In this document: piece after piece, positions 37,668 through 47,427 of the stretch
How positions within the stretch are numbered: position 1 is the first letter of the stretch
How the letters are laid out: the number at the start of each line of letters is the position of its first letter
Assembly: GCA_947427285.1 (NCBI GenBank)
Contig: CANEHE010000011.1
Coordinates: 1 to 55,547 of the forward strand
Direction: 5' to 3'
Length of the DNA: 55,547 nt
Source: an uncultured Porphyromonadaceae bacterium
GTDB taxonomy: Bacteria > Bacteroidota > Bacteroidia > Bacteroidales > Muribaculaceae
Notes under the pieces: model-generated
What the model was told of the DNA's origin: nothing
What the model saw: only the letters and a program-made list of their open reading frames with translations
Database searches by the model: none
Program-made: the position numbers and the translations under genes

Positions 37668-39023
37668 ATGAGCGAAAAACCTATATTACCTCCTCTCCCG
37701 GAGGGTTTCAAGGAAGAGATGCGCGGACTCCCCGGCATCGACCAAGACGCTCTCTTAAGGGCGTTGGACACACCTTCCTCAGTAGGGGTGCGTCTCAACA
37801 GCCGCAAGCCAATGAGTCTGCTGTTCGAAGAGGCAGAAACGGTGCGTTGGTGCCCTCAGGGTAAATGGCTGGTCTCGCGTCCGAAGTTCACTCTGATGCC
37901 ACAATTCCATGCCGGTGCTTTCTATGTGCAGGATCCCTCTTCAATGATCCACCGGACGATAATCAACCGGTTGGCCGACAGACCTGTGACAGTTTTAGAC
38001 TTCTGTGCGGCTCCGGGTGGAAAGACAACCTCCGCTCTCGACGCGCTCCCCGACGGGTCGGTAATGATCGCCAATGAATATGAACCATCGCGTGTCGGAG
38101 CGTTGAAAGAGAATATCATCAAATGGGGATATCCCGGAGTTGCCGTGACCAATGCCGATACAAAACAGTTCAGGACCCTTGAGAACCAGATTGATATCGC
38201 GATTGTCGACGCGCCCTGCTCGGGAGAAGGGATGATGAGGAAAGAACCGGTGGCGAGGACACAATGGTCGCAGGGACTGGTGCGTCAATGTGCAGCATTG
38301 CAATGGGAAATTATCTCCAATGCTGTAAGGACACTGAAGCCTGGTGGATATCTGGTTTACTCCACCTGCACATTCAATCAGACAGAAAACGAGGAGATCC
38401 TCCTCCGTACGCGAGATGAACTGGGGATGCAGCCGGTCGATCTACATCTGCCGGAGGAGTGGGGACTCGGCGCGTCGCTTGCCGACATTCCGGCGGTTAG
38501 ATTCATGCCACATATCACCCGTGGAGAAGGACTTTTTGTCGGGGTAATGCGTAAGGACGGTATATCCGGCACCCTTCCGGAAAGACCTCTCCGGAGTAAA
38601 CCTTCCCGACAGTCCATACTGCCGGGAGCGGATCTGATACTTGAACCCGAAGGATATGTTCTGGAAAGAAACGGCAACACCATAAACGCAGTCCCTCATA
38701 AACTGGCAACTTTACTTTCGTGCATGCCGCGAACAAAAACAGTGTTGGCCGGCGTTGAACTTGGAGAGATAAAAGGGAAAGATTTCATCCCTTCTGCGGC
38801 ATTGGCTCTTTCCATGGCTCTGAAAAGGGGAGTCTATCCTGAGATTGAAGTCTCGCTTTCAGATGCACTTGCTTTCCTGAGACGCGAACCTCTGTGTCTT
38901 CCCGAAGGCACCCCCAAGGGATTCATACTCGTATGTTTCGAAGGTCTTCCTTTGGGATGGGTGAAAAATATAGGCTCAAGAGCCAATAACCTATATCCGC
39001 AGTCATGGCGTATACGCTCATGA
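37668..39023 (+). CDS. RsmF/NOL1-like rRNA cytosine-C5-methyltransferase
   Basis: A 451-residue SAM-dependent m5C RNA methyltransferase. SAM binding is seen in VLDFCAAPGGKTTSAL, the motif IV cysteine in DAPCSGEGMMRK and the motif VI catalytic cysteine in YSTCTFNQTENE. The C-terminal region resembles the RsmF extension that binds rRNA. The N-terminus is short. First gene of a tight plus-strand run with copA, the CopZ-like gene, tcdA and lolD. Confidence 0.9.
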   Translation: MSEKPILPPLPEGFKEEMRGLPGIDQDALLRALDTPSSVGVRLNSRKPMSLLFEEAETVRWCPQGKWLVSRPKFTLMPQFHAGAFYVQDPSSMIHRTIINRLADRPVTVLDFCAAPGGKTTSALDALPDGSVMIANEYEPSRVGALKENIIKWGYPGVAVTNADTKQFRTLENQIDIAIVDAPCSGEGMMRKEPVARTQWSQGLVRQCAALQWEIISNAVRTLKPGGYLVYSTCTFNQTENEEILLRTRDELGMQPVDLHLPEEWGLGASLADIPAVRFMPHITRGEGLFVGVMRKDGISGTLPERPLRSKPSRQSILPGADLILEPEGYVLERNGNTINAVPHKLATLLSCMPRTKTVLAGVELGEIKGKDFIPSAALALSMALKRGVYPEIEVSLSDALAFLRREPLCLPEGTPKGFILVCFEGLPLGWVKNIGSRANNLYPQSWRIRS

Positions 39024-39067
39024 ATATCGTTTCTTAGTCATCAAACTGCTGTAAGAGATAACTTATA

Positions 39068-41299
39068 ATGGCTAAAGATAAAGTAAAACTCCAGACTTCG
39101 GTTTTCCCTATTGCCGGAATGATGTGCGCAGTATGTGCGGGTGCGGTGGAGAAAACCCTCAAGGAGACGCCCGGAGTAGAGGAGGCGCAGGTAAACTTCG
39201 CAGCCTCCACGGCCACCGTGAGTTGGAATTCGGCCATGACATCACCCGAGAAGCTGGCAGAAAGAGTAAACGGTGCCGGTTATACCATGATTGTCGCCCC
39301 GTCGGCAGAAGAGGCGATAAAGAAACAGGAGGAGGAGGAACTTGCTCTTTATCGAAGAATGAAAAGAAAGGTAATCGCTGCATGGTGCCTGACACTTCCA
39401 CTGTCAGTGATATGCATGGGAAACTTCCACTTCCCCGGCGCATCATGGGTGATGTGTATTCTGGCTCTATCCGTACTCGTTTTCTGTGGCATGCATTTCT
39501 TTATCAAGGGCTTCCGCAACCTTTTTGCCGGTGTCCCATCGATGGAGAGTCTTGTGGCGGTATCGACTCTGGTGAGTTTCGCTTTCTCTTTTTTCAACAC
39601 ACTCTTTCCGCAGTTCTGGGAGACAAGATCATTGTCAGCCGGGCTGTATTACGAGGGCGCGGCCATGATAGTGGCATTTGTGCTCACCGGCAAAATGATG
39701 GAACTCAGAGCACGGCATTCCACAGGAAGTGCTCTCCGCGCCCTTATGGGACTTGCTCCCGACGAAGCATTGAAAAAACTGCCTGACGGCTCAGTGGTAA
39801 AAGTCGCGGCAGCTGCCCTCTTACCAGGCGACATCATCGTGATCCGACCGGGGCAACGGATCCCTGCGGACGGTATTGTTGTCAGCGGCACCACATCTGT
39901 CGATGAGAGTATGCTCACAGGTGAGTCCATGCCTGTGGAAAAACAGACAGGCGATTCTATGACCGCCGGAACACTCAACGGTCTGGGTACCGTAGAGATC
40001 AAAGCCATAAAAACAGGACACGACACCGAACTCGCGAGAATAGTGCGCAGCGTGCGCGAAGCACAGGGTTCGAAAGCACCGGTGCAGAAACTTGTAGACA
40101 GAATAAGTCATATCTTTGTGCCTGCTGTAATCGCTGTATCGATTCTGACATTCGGAGTGTGGGCTCTGGTAGCTCCGGGACAGCTGCATATCGCTGTGCT
40201 TGCGGCAGTATCCGTGCTCGTAATCGCATGTCCCTGTGCTCTCGGCCTGGCCACTCCCACCGCCATAATGGTCGGAATCGGAAGAGGTGCCCGCATGGGC
40301 ATACTTGTCAAGGACGCAACCGCGTTGGAAACACTGTCGAAAGTCGATGTGATATGTCTCGACAAGACCGGAACCATCACTGAGGGTAAACCTGAAGTTT
40401 TACTTGAAGAAGGAGAAAATTTTATCGATGAAACCGGGATATTTCTGGCTCTTGAACTAAAAAGCGAACACCCGCTGGCACAGGCTGTGGCCCAGCGGTG
40501 TCGCGAACTCGGGGCAGTACCTGCGGAAGTGACCGATTTCCGCTACACCCCGGGGATGGGAGTGACCGGAAACTGCGATGGCACCACCTACTGGGTCGGG
40601 AATACTGATCTCGCCATATCTTTGGGAGCCGTGATACCGGACTTTATCTCAGAAGCCGTTGATAGGTGGCTAAAAGAGGGGGCCGGGGTTGTATTGGCGG
40701 GAAATATTGAAAAGGCTTTGGTCGCATTCAAGATTTCCGACCCTATCCGTCCGGGTGCAAAAGAGTCGATATTGAAATTGAAGGAAACGGGGATCACCCC
40801 TATACTTCTCACCGGAGACAGACTTCAGACTGCCAGACACATAGCGTCAATGACAGGAATAGACAAAGTGGAGGCGGAATTACGTCCGGACGGGAAAGCA
40901 CGCTACATTGAGAAACTGAAAAAAGAGAGCAGAATTGTCGGTATGGCAGGCGACGGAATCAATGATTCGGAAGCACTGGCATTGGCCGATGTATCGATCG
41001 CCATGGGCACAGGTTCGGAAATCGCCATAGAGACAGCCCAACTCACTCTTACAAAGGCTGACATAAAAGATATTCCCCTCGCAATCGGTTTGTCGGCCAA
41101 AACAAGAAAAATCATACGGGAGAATCTTTTCTGGGCATTCATCTATAATGTGGCCGGAATCCCTCTTGCCGCAGGCATACTCTACCCGTTCGGGGGCTTT
41201 ATGCTCAACCCTATGATCGCTTCTGCCGCCATGGCTGTATCTTCAGTCTGTGTGGTGGCAAATTCCCTCCGGCTCAAAACCGCTAAAATTCAAGATTAA
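39068..41299 (+). CDS. copA: Copper-exporting P1B-type ATPase
   Basis: A 743-residue cation-pumping ATPase in the cytoplasmic membrane. One N-terminal heavy-metal domain carries Cys20 and Cys23 (MMCAVCAG). The ion-path motif ACPCALG lies near residue 387, the phosphorylation motif DKTGTITEG near 430, then the nucleotide-binding site (SEHPLAQA) and GDGINDSEAL. CPC plus the following signatures point to Cu+. Its small metal-binding partner follows 18 nt downstream. No CueR/CsoR regulator is adjacent. Confidence 0.94.
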   Translation: MAKDKVKLQTSVFPIAGMMCAVCAGAVEKTLKETPGVEEAQVNFAASTATVSWNSAMTSPEKLAERVNGAGYTMIVAPSAEEAIKKQEEEELALYRRMKRKVIAAWCLTLPLSVICMGNFHFPGASWVMCILALSVLVFCGMHFFIKGFRNLFAGVPSMESLVAVSTLVSFAFSFFNTLFPQFWETRSLSAGLYYEGAAMIVAFVLTGKMMELRARHSTGSALRALMGLAPDEALKKLPDGSVVKVAAAALLPGDIIVIRPGQRIPADGIVVSGTTSVDESMLTGESMPVEKQTGDSMTAGTLNGLGTVEIKAIKTGHDTELARIVRSVREAQGSKAPVQKLVDRISHIFVPAVIAVSILTFGVWALVAPGQLHIAVLAAVSVLVIACPCALGLATPTAIMVGIGRGARMGILVKDATALETLSKVDVICLDKTGTITEGKPEVLLEEGENFIDETGIFLALELKSEHPLAQAVAQRCRELGAVPAEVTDFRYTPGMGVTGNCDGTTYWVGNTDLAISLGAVIPDFISEAVDRWLKEGAGVVLAGNIEKALVAFKISDPIRPGAKESILKLKETGITPILLTGDRLQTARHIASMTGIDKVEAELRPDGKARYIEKLKKESRIVGMAGDGINDSEALALADVSIAMGTGSEIAIETAQLTLTKADIKDIPLAIGLSAKTRKIIRENLFWAFIYNVAGIPLAAGILYPFGGFMLNPMIASAAMAVSSVCVVANSLRLKTAKIQD

Positions 41300-41317
41300 A
41301 CAACCATATATAAGAAC

Positions 41318-41524
41318 ATGAAATTCAAGACCAATGCCAAATGTGCGGGATGTACTGCCGCCATCACCAAGGCTCTGGCTTCAATAGCCCCGGAAACCGA
41401 CTGGACATTCGATCTCTCCTCCCCGGACAAAACTCTCACATACACCGGATCGAAACCCATCAATCCCGACATGACGGTCAAGGCGATCGAAAACGCCGGA
41501 TTCAAAGCTGAACTTCTGTCATGA
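41318..41524 (+). CDS. CopZ-like heavy-metal-binding protein
   Basis: A 68-residue single HMA domain with Cys9 and Cys12 (CAGC), likely a cytoplasmic copper chaperone for CopA. The motif is CxxC without the usual MxCxxC methionine (it reads AKCAGC), a mild oddity. The stop overlaps the start of tcdA by 4 nt. Confidence 0.8.
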   Translation: MKFKTNAKCAGCTAAITKALASIAPETDWTFDLSSPDKTLTYTGSKPINPDMTVKAIENAGFKAELLS

Positions 41525-42312
41525 GAATGCCGACGGGCAACTATTCTGCGGACCCTGCCGGAGAGACTTGGGATGACCGGACAGTGCGGTTGCTGGGGAC
41601 GGACTCAATGGAACGTCTAAGGCAGGCGTCGGTACTTGTGGTCGGGATAGGAGGAGTTGGCGGATACGCAGCCGAGACCCTTGTCCGCTCTGGAATCGGA
41701 AAGCTGACAATCATAGATTCCGACAATGTGGCCCCGAGCAATATCAACCGTCAGCTTATCGCCACCCGCTCCACCATCGGACTGCCCAAATCCATAATGT
41801 ATGCCAAACGCTTCCACGACATAAATCCGGAAGCCGTTATAGATGCGTTGCAGATTTATCTCTCCCCCGATCAGACAGATGAGATACTCGACAACAACTT
41901 TGACTTCGTACTCGACTGCATCGACACGATTGCTCCCAAAACAGCTCTGCTGACCCACTGTCTGCGCAGACGCATCCCTGTAATTTCCGCAATGGGTGCC
42001 GGTGGACGCACAGATCCGTCGAAAGTGATATATTCCGACATCTGGTCCACACGTGACGACGGTCTTTCCCGTGCCGTACGCCACCAACTGAAAAAAGCCG
42101 GGGTGAAACGCCCGCTGATGACCGTATGCAGCACCGAATCAGTCATCCGACACTCTCTGATGGAAGTCAACGGGACAAATAAACGCACGTCATACGGCTC
42201 CATTGCCGCGGTGCCAGCCGTATTCGGCATTTTCATGGCAAGTTACGCCATAAAAAAACTCACAATGCCATCCAACATCCAAATCACATCTCCAGCCAAT
42301 GATCCGTCTTGA
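41521..42312 (+). CDS. tcdA: tRNA threonylcarbamoyladenosine dehydratase
   Basis: A 263-residue E1/ThiF-like enzyme that cyclises N6-threonylcarbamoyladenosine at tRNA position 37 (ct6A) using [22 protein letters not shown] is the nucleotide-binding motif (about 43-61), with [13 protein letters not shown] and [11 protein letters not shown] following. It starts in the end of the CopZ-like gene (ATGA) and its end overlaps lolD by 14 nt, so the run is translationally coupled. Confidence 0.92.
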   Translation: MRMPTGNYSADPAGETWDDRTVRLLGTDSMERLRQASVLVVGIGGVGGYAAETLVRSGIGKLTIIDSDNVAPSNINRQLIATRSTIGLPKSIMYAKRFHDINPEAVIDALQIYLSPDQTDEILDNNFDFVLDCIDTIAPKTALLTHCLRRRIPVISAMGAGGRTDPSKVIYSDIWSTRDDGLSRAVRHQLKKAGVKRPLMTVCSTESVIRHSLMEVNGTNKRTSYGSIAAVPAVFGIFMASYAIKKLTMPSNIQITSPANDPS

Positions 42313-42994
42313 GTCCATCCGTAAATCCTTCGGCGACCTTGAAGTGCTCCGCGGGATAGACCTTACAATAGAAAAAGGTGAGATTCTGGCGGTGGTGGGT
42401 CCGTCCGGAGCCGGAAAGACTACCCTCCTCCAGATTGCCGGCACACTTGAAAAGCCATCTTCCGGACAGGTGATCTATGACGACACCGACATCACGCGCC
42501 TCAACGACCGTAAATTATCGGCCTTCCGTAACGCCAATATAGGATTTGTCTTCCAGTTTCACCAGCTTCTTCCCGAATTCACCGCGCTTGAAAACGTGGC
42601 CATCCCGGCTCTGATCGGAGGCGTCTCAAAAAGCAAAGCCGAAGCGCGGGCATCGGAACTTCTTGAGATTCTCGGACTCACCGACCGTATGCGCCACAAG
42701 CCGGCACAGCTCTCAGGTGGTGAGAAACAGAGGGTGGCTATTGCCCGCGCCATAGTCAATTCTCCATCGGTGGTGTTCGCCGACGAACCTACCGGTAGCC
42801 TTGACTCCCGCAACCGCGATGAGATCCGGCAGATAATCCAGACCTTGCGCGAAAACCTCCGGCAAACATTCGTTGTTGTCACACACGACACCTCGATAGC
42901 CGGATTCGCAGACCGGACAGTCACTTTAGTCGACGGGATTGTGACGGGTATCGAATCCAACATTATTTCCGCATGCATTCCGCCGACGGTTTGA
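42299..42994 (+). CDS. lolD: ABC transporter ATPase, LolD-like
   Basis: A 231-residue ABC ATPase of the LolD/MacB group, which powers release of lipoproteins from the inner membrane or similar export. Walker [11 protein letters not shown]-loop QFHQLLPEF, signature [14 protein letters not shown], Walker [13 protein letters not shown] are all intact. No permease is next to it; in Bacteroidales LolC/E is often encoded elsewhere. It overlaps the end of tcdA by 14 nt. No terminator was seen after it. Confidence 0.88.
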   Translation: MIRLESIRKSFGDLEVLRGIDLTIEKGEILAVVGPSGAGKTTLLQIAGTLEKPSSGQVIYDDTDITRLNDRKLSAFRNANIGFVFQFHQLLPEFTALENVAIPALIGGVSKSKAEARASELLEILGLTDRMRHKPAQLSGGEKQRVAIARAIVNSPSVVFADEPTGSLDSRNRDEIRQIIQTLRENLRQTFVVVTHDTSIAGFADRTVTLVDGIVTGIESNIISACIPPTV

Positions 42995-43020
42995 CAGTTC
43001 AGGATTTTTTATTACTTTTG
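42990..43020 (+). promoter_or_regulatory. Promoter of the DUF3467 gene
   Basis: TTTG (42990-42993), 19-nt spacer, TACTTTTG (43013-43020): a full consensus match. It overlaps the end of lolD. Confidence 0.75.
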
Positions 43021-43023
43021 TGC

Positions 43024-43083
43024 TCAAGATGGCTACCGATGTCAGACCGGAGAAATCCGGCTAGTATCCGGGAAGCATCTTGA
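43024..43083 (+). other. Structured leader of the DUF3467 gene
   Basis: TCAAGATG (43024-43031) and CATCTTGA (43076-43083) form an 8-bp outer stem. Inside, CCGGA-GAAA-TCCGG (43047-43060) is a 5-bp hairpin with a GNRA tetraloop. The promoter places this structure at the very 5' end of the transcript. It may stabilise the mRNA or be a small RNA or cis-regulator. Confidence 0.55.
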
Positions 43084-43129
43084 AAATCAAAGAATCAAAC
43101 AATTAACCATCTTCAGCACACCACTTACA

Positions 43130-43426
43130 ATGGCACAGCAGGAAAACAAAAACCAGCTTCAGATCCAACTCCGTCCCGAAATCGCCGACGGAAAATATAG
43201 TAATCTCGCAATGATCGGCCACGGCCCCAACGAATTCCTTATGGACTTCATCTTCGCCGCACCCGGTATGCCCCAGGCTCCCGTAGTAAGCCGTATCGTG
43301 ATGAGCCCCGAGAATGCAAAGCAACTCATGTTTGCCCTCACAGACAACATCAACAAATATGAGGCTCAGTTTGGCGAAATCAAGCAGAAAGCCCCCAAAG
43401 GCGGAATGCAGATCGGCAACAACTGA
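43130..43426 (+). CDS. DUF3467 protein
   Basis: A 98-residue small soluble protein of the DUF3467 family, widespread in Bacteroidota and archaea. The core EFLMDFIFAAPGMPQAPVVSRIVMSPENAKQL is the family signature. Function is not established. It has its own perfect promoter and a structured leader, which suggests high or regulated expression. Confidence 0.9.
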   Translation: MAQQENKNQLQIQLRPEIADGKYSNLAMIGHGPNEFLMDFIFAAPGMPQAPVVSRIVMSPENAKQLMFALTDNINKYEAQFGEIKQKAPKGGMQIGNN

Positions 43427-43546
43427 ACAGGCAATATTTACTGAAATTTCTCTCAACTATCAACGGCGGGTGCAGATTCCTGCGCCCGCCAGCTTTATTC
43501 AGAACAGATAGCTTATCCCACGCGCCCGGACGGCGCACACCTGAAC

Positions 43547-45022
43547 ATGGAACACAACCTCGTCATCTACAACACCCTCACCCGCAACAAAGAACTCTTC
43601 AAGCCGCTACACGAAGGCCACGTCGGCATGTACGTATGCGGCCCGACTGTCTATGGCGACGCCCATCTCGGACACGCACGCCCGGCGATCACTTTCGACA
43701 TACTCTTCCGGTATCTTCGTCATCTCGGACTGAAAGTGAGATACGTCAGAAACATCACTGACGTAGGACACTTAGAGCATGATGCCGACTCCGGAGAAGA
43801 TAAAATCGCAAAGAAAGCCCGGCTTGAACAGCTGGAGCCGATGGAGGTGGTGCAACTGTATCTCAACCGCTATCATCGCGACATGGAGGCTCTCAATGTG
43901 CTTCCGCCATCCATCGAACCGCATGCTTCCGGCCACATAATCGAACAAATCGAATATATCAAGAAAATACTTGAGTCCGGATATGCCTACATAAGTCAGG
44001 GATCGGTATATTTCGACGTAGAGAAATACAACCTCGCCAACAGATACGGCAAACTCTCCGGACGCAACATCGATGACCTGCGCAACACCACCCGCGCACT
44101 CGACGGTCAGGACGAGAAACGTAATCCTCTCGATTTCGCACTATGGAAAAAAGCCTCTCCCGAACATATAATGCACTGGCCATCTCCATGGAGCGAAGGA
44201 TTTCCGGGCTGGCATCTTGAATGCTCTACAATGGGGGATAAATATCTCGGCGAGACATTCGACATACATGGCGGAGGCCTTGACCTGATGTTCCCTCACC
44301 ACGAGTGCGAGATAGCGCAGAGTGTTGCCGCGCAGGGTCATGAGGCCGTCCGCTACTGGATGCACAACAACATGATAACCATCAACGGCAAGAAGATGGG
44401 AAAATCATACAACAACTTCATCACTCTTGAGCAGTTCTACGACGGCACACATCCGGCTCTGACACAGGCATATTCGCCGATGGTGATCCGCTTCTTCATC
44501 CTGCAGGCGCATTACCGCTCCACTGTCGATTTCTCCAACGCCGCATTGCAGGCAGCTGAAAAGGCTCTTCAGAAGATGCTTGACGGCTACCGTCGACTCC
44601 AGAATCTTCTTCCGGCAGAGAAATCAACAGTCGATCTCCCGGATTTCGCCACCGCATGCTACGAGGCGATGGACGATGATCTCAACACCCCGCAGGTGAT
44701 TGCAATTCTGTTTGAAGCCTGCAAGACCATCAACCAGGCCGTGGACGGTCTCATAAAACTAAATGTAGAAGACATTGCCGCTCTACGACATTTATTCGAC
44801 ACCTTCCTGGTGGATCTCTTGGGTGTCCGGATCTCAGCCGAAGCCGACACCTCTGCCGGAACCAAGCCTTTCGAAGGTGCGGTCGACCTACTGATGGAGA
44901 TCAGAGCAAATGCCAAAGCATCCAAAGACTGGGCCACGTCCGATCTTATCCGAAACAAACTCTCAGAACTCGGATTCGACATCAAAGACACCAAAAACGG
45001 CGTAGAGTGGACTTTACGCTGA
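43547..45022 (+). CDS. cysS: Cysteine--tRNA ligase
   Basis: A 491-residue class I synthetase. The HIGH-type motif is HLGH in [11 protein letters not shown], Cys31 (CGPTVYG) is the first zinc ligand with others in WHLECSTM and HHECE, and the KMSKS motif reads KMGKS. The DALR anticodon region and C-terminus are normal. It ends at a strong 19-bp stem terminator. Confidence 0.96.
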   Translation: MEHNLVIYNTLTRNKELFKPLHEGHVGMYVCGPTVYGDAHLGHARPAITFDILFRYLRHLGLKVRYVRNITDVGHLEHDADSGEDKIAKKARLEQLEPMEVVQLYLNRYHRDMEALNVLPPSIEPHASGHIIEQIEYIKKILESGYAYISQGSVYFDVEKYNLANRYGKLSGRNIDDLRNTTRALDGQDEKRNPLDFALWKKASPEHIMHWPSPWSEGFPGWHLECSTMGDKYLGETFDIHGGGLDLMFPHHECEIAQSVAAQGHEAVRYWMHNNMITINGKKMGKSYNNFITLEQFYDGTHPALTQAYSPMVIRFFILQAHYRSTVDFSNAALQAAEKALQKMLDGYRRLQNLLPAEKSTVDLPDFATACYEAMDDDLNTPQVIAILFEACKTINQAVDGLIKLNVEDIAALRHLFDTFLVDLLGVRISAEADTSAGTKPFEGAVDLLMEIRANAKASKDWATSDLIRNKLSELGFDIKDTKNGVEWTLR

Positions 45023-45048
45023 CAAACCGAAAAATCTCACCGATAAAA

Positions 45049-45092
45049 ACAGACAGCCTTGACAGGATCATTCTCCTGTCAAGGCTGTCTGT
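45049..45092. terminator. Terminator of cysS
   Basis: ACAGACAGCCTTGACAGGA (45049-45067) pairs perfectly with 45074-45092 over 19 bp around a 6-nt loop. There is no following T-run. Confidence 0.75.
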
Positions 45093-45153
45093 GCATATCC
45101 ACCGCATCATAAGACCCTAAAAACCGGGCATAATACAAATTTTACCGTTGATT

Positions 45154-45185
45154 TTTGGCAGTCTCGGAATTACGTTCTAACTTTG
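45154..45185 (+). promoter_or_regulatory. Promoter of deoC and its leader
   Basis: TTTG (45154-45157), 20-nt spacer, TAACTTTG (45178-45185), a perfect consensus. Start near 45192, 165 nt before the deoC ATG. Confidence 0.78.
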
Positions 45186-45191
45186 CAGTTA

Positions 45192-45357
45192 CCCCTGCGG
45201 CAAAGCGATCGACTATGCCCGGGAACTGTGCAGACGGAATGTCCGAAAACATATTGATACCTCTCTTCCGAACACTCCGGGCATAGTATGTGTTTAAAAA
45301 GGAAGCAATTCTTTTGCTGACACTACGAACCTGCACGAATAAAAAATTTACCGATAC
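45192..45357 (+). other. Long structured 5' leader of deoC
   Basis: The leader has an 11-bp perfect long-range stem, ACTATGCCCGG (45212-45222) with CCGGGCATAGT (45277-45287). The 54-nt interior contains a small CGGA/TCCG hairpin. A 23-codon frame at 45215-45286 lies within the same stretch. It could be a metabolite- or protein-sensing leader, a small RNA or a leader peptide. No known riboswitch class was recognised. Confidence 0.5.
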
Positions 45358-46236
45358 ATGGACAGATACAAAAAAGCTCTGGCCGAGAGCAACGTGACGG
45401 AAAATGACGCCACTGTAGCGGCAGAAGTTAAAAAAATCGTCGACAACTCCGTAAAATACGCTTCACCTGAAGTGTATCAGTTCCTCTTCAGTTCAATAGA
45501 CCTTACCACTCTGAGCACCGAGGACAGCCAGAAAAGCGTGGCCGCCTTCACACGACGGGTCAATGATTTTGACAATGACTATCCTCAGTACAAGAATGTC
45601 GCAGCTATATGCGTCTACAGCAATTTCGCCGAAGTCGTGAAAACCAATCTTGACGTGACAGGTGTAGACATTGCCGTCGTAGCGGGAGGTTTCCCTTCAA
45701 GCCAGACATTTACTGCAGTAAAGATCAGCGATGCGGCACTTGCGGTGGCCGACGGAGCCGACGAGGTGGACATTGTCATGAACGTCGGCATGTTTCTTGA
45801 TGAGAACTATGAGGATATGTGCGATGAGATGATCGAAATCAAGCATACCATCAAGGACGCCAAGATGAAAGTAATACTGGAGACGGGTGCCCTCAAGACT
45901 GCCGCCAACATCAAAAAAGCATCTATCCTTTCCCTCTACAGCGAAGCCGATTTCCTGAAGACATCAACAGGCAAGATCTATCCCGGAGCCTCGCTTGAAG
46001 CGGCCTACGTGATGTGTCAGTGTATAAAGGAATATTATGAGAAAACAGGGCGCAAAGTCGGATTCAAAGCAGCCGGCGGCGTGCGTTCCTCCGAAGATGC
46101 TCTTCATTATTACGCTGTGGTGAAAGAAGTGCTGGGCAACGAATGGCTCACCCACGACCTTTTCCGTCTCGGGGCCAGCTCACTGGCCAATTCACTTCTC
46201 TCATCAATGGAGGGGAAAGAGACCAAATACTTCTGA
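45358..46236 (+). CDS. deoC: Deoxyribose-phosphate aldolase
   Basis: A 292-residue class I aldolase that cleaves 2-deoxyribose-5-phosphate to glyceraldehyde-3-phosphate and acetaldehyde in the cytoplasm. The Schiff-base lysine is in the motif FLKTSTGK, the second catalytic lysine in KAAGGVRS, with VDIVMNVG before them. The C-terminus TKYF keeps the tyrosine typical of active DeoC. Downstream genes for nucleic-acid uptake make a scavenging role plausible. A hairpin 13 nt after the stop may weaken read-through into them. Confidence 0.93.
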   Translation: MDRYKKALAESNVTENDATVAAEVKKIVDNSVKYASPEVYQFLFSSIDLTTLSTEDSQKSVAAFTRRVNDFDNDYPQYKNVAAICVYSNFAEVVKTNLDVTGVDIAVVAGGFPSSQTFTAVKISDAALAVADGADEVDIVMNVGMFLDENYEDMCDEMIEIKHTIKDAKMKVILETGALKTAANIKKASILSLYSEADFLKTSTGKIYPGASLEAAYVMCQCIKEYYEKTGRKVGFKAAGGVRSSEDALHYYAVVKEVLGNEWLTHDLFRLGASSLANSLLSSMEGKETKYF

Positions 46237-46248
46237 TTGCAATTTCTA

Positions 46249-46284
46249 CAGGCGGTCACGGGCCATGATGCCCGTAACCGCCTG
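46249..46284 (+). terminator. Hairpin between deoC and the EEP gene
   Basis: CAGGCGGTCACGGGC (46249-46263) pairs with GCCCGTAACCGCCTG (46270-46284) with one mismatch. It is not followed by a clear T-run, so it may be an attenuating or processing hairpin rather than a full stop. Confidence 0.55.
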
Positions 46285-46326
46285 CCAAATTATTTCAACC
46301 CTTCAACCGTCTAAGACGCTGATTAA

Positions 46327-47391
46327 ATGATACTGAAAAAACTCGTAGCCGGACTGATCGGAATCCTCATTCTGGCAGGAGCGCAAACTGTTGGCGCGCA
46401 GAATGTCAATCAGAAAAAGAACTCGCCGAGACAGGTGTACGGAGTAGCGTTCTATAATCTGGAGAACCTCTTCGACACCATCAACAACAACGGCAAGTAT
46501 GACCTTGAATTTTCTCCGCAGGGGAAAAACAAATGGGACGGATATAAGTATTGGTCGAAAATCAAGAACCTTTCTTATGCCATTTCCCAGTTAAAGACCA
46601 AACGCACACCGGAGGGCCCGGCCATAATCGGTGTCAGCGAGATAGAAAACATCACGGTGCTTCAGGATCTTGTAAAAGCGAAAGATATCGCCGACCGCAA
46701 CTTCAGGATAGTACATCACGACTCTCCGGACCGCCGTGGAGTAGATGTCGGGCTCCTATATGACCCGAAGCAGTTCCGTCTCATCAATGTAACCAACCAT
46801 TACCTCCATATCCCCCAGCTACCCGACTTCCGCACCCGCGACCAGATGTGTGTATTCGGACTTCTCGGAGGACAGCGTGTCGGAGTGATAGTCAACCACT
46901 GGCCTTCACGTCGCGGAGGAGACAAACAGAGCAGCTGGCTGCGCGAAGCCGCTGCTGAATTGTCGAAACATATCGCGGACAGCCTTACCAATCTTTACCC
47001 CGACTGCGGCATAATAGTAATGGGCGACCTCAACGATGATCCCAACAACAAAAGCTGTGCCGAAGTGCTCGGAGCGAAAAAGAAGATCAGTCAGGTAAAA
47101 GTCGGCGGTTTCTTCAATCCTTTCTGGCAGAAACTCGACGACGGCATAGGCTCTTACATCTACCGTGGCGGCTGGGACCTCTTCGACCAGATCATTGTCG
47201 GCTACAATCTTCTTCCCGACGGAAAATCGAGACTCGTCTACGACGGTGCACTCGTATGGAACAGTCTGCCGTTCCTTCTCCAGACAGATGGACAATATAA
47301 GGGTTATCCTTTCCGTACGTTCTCCGGAGGTGTATGGACCAACGGATACTCCGACCATCTACCCACAGAGATATTCCTCACTTTCAAGTGA
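46327..47391 (+). CDS. Exported endonuclease/exonuclease/phosphatase-family protein
   Basis: A 354-residue metal-dependent EEP-family hydrolase with an N-terminal signal peptide (about 1-24, ending near VGAQ). All catalytic motifs are present: NLENLFD, SEIEN, VNHWPSRRGGD, MGDLNDDPNN and SDHLPTE. Such enzymes cleave phosphodiester bonds in DNA, RNA or small phosphoesters. It is the first gene of a four-gene run with the receptor and two lipoproteins, 36 nt before the receptor. Periplasmic or surface location is inferred. A DNase or nucleotide-phosphatase role fits the context. Confidence 0.88.
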   Translation: MILKKLVAGLIGILILAGAQTVGAQNVNQKKNSPRQVYGVAFYNLENLFDTINNNGKYDLEFSPQGKNKWDGYKYWSKIKNLSYAISQLKTKRTPEGPAIIGVSEIENITVLQDLVKAKDIADRNFRIVHHDSPDRRGVDVGLLYDPKQFRLINVTNHYLHIPQLPDFRTRDQMCVFGLLGGQRVGVIVNHWPSRRGGDKQSSWLREAAAELSKHIADSLTNLYPDCGIIVMGDLNDDPNNKSCAEVLGAKKKISQVKVGGFFNPFWQKLDDGIGSYIYRGGWDLFDQIIVGYNLLPDGKSRLVYDGALVWNSLPFLLQTDGQYKGYPFRTFSGGVWTNGYSDHLPTEIFLTFK

Positions 47392-47427
47392 ACAATAACA
47401 ACACCGAATCACAAAACAATCAAAGAA

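Noticed and set aside
45215..45286. 23-codon frame in the deoC leader as a real leader peptide
   Set aside because: Its codons show no amino-acid run typical of attenuators, and the stem explains the constraint equally well, so it is kept only as a possibility in the leader entry.
45142..45336. 64-codon minus-strand frame opposite the deoC leader
   Set aside because: It covers the deoC promoter and the stem; nothing in it resembles a protein family.
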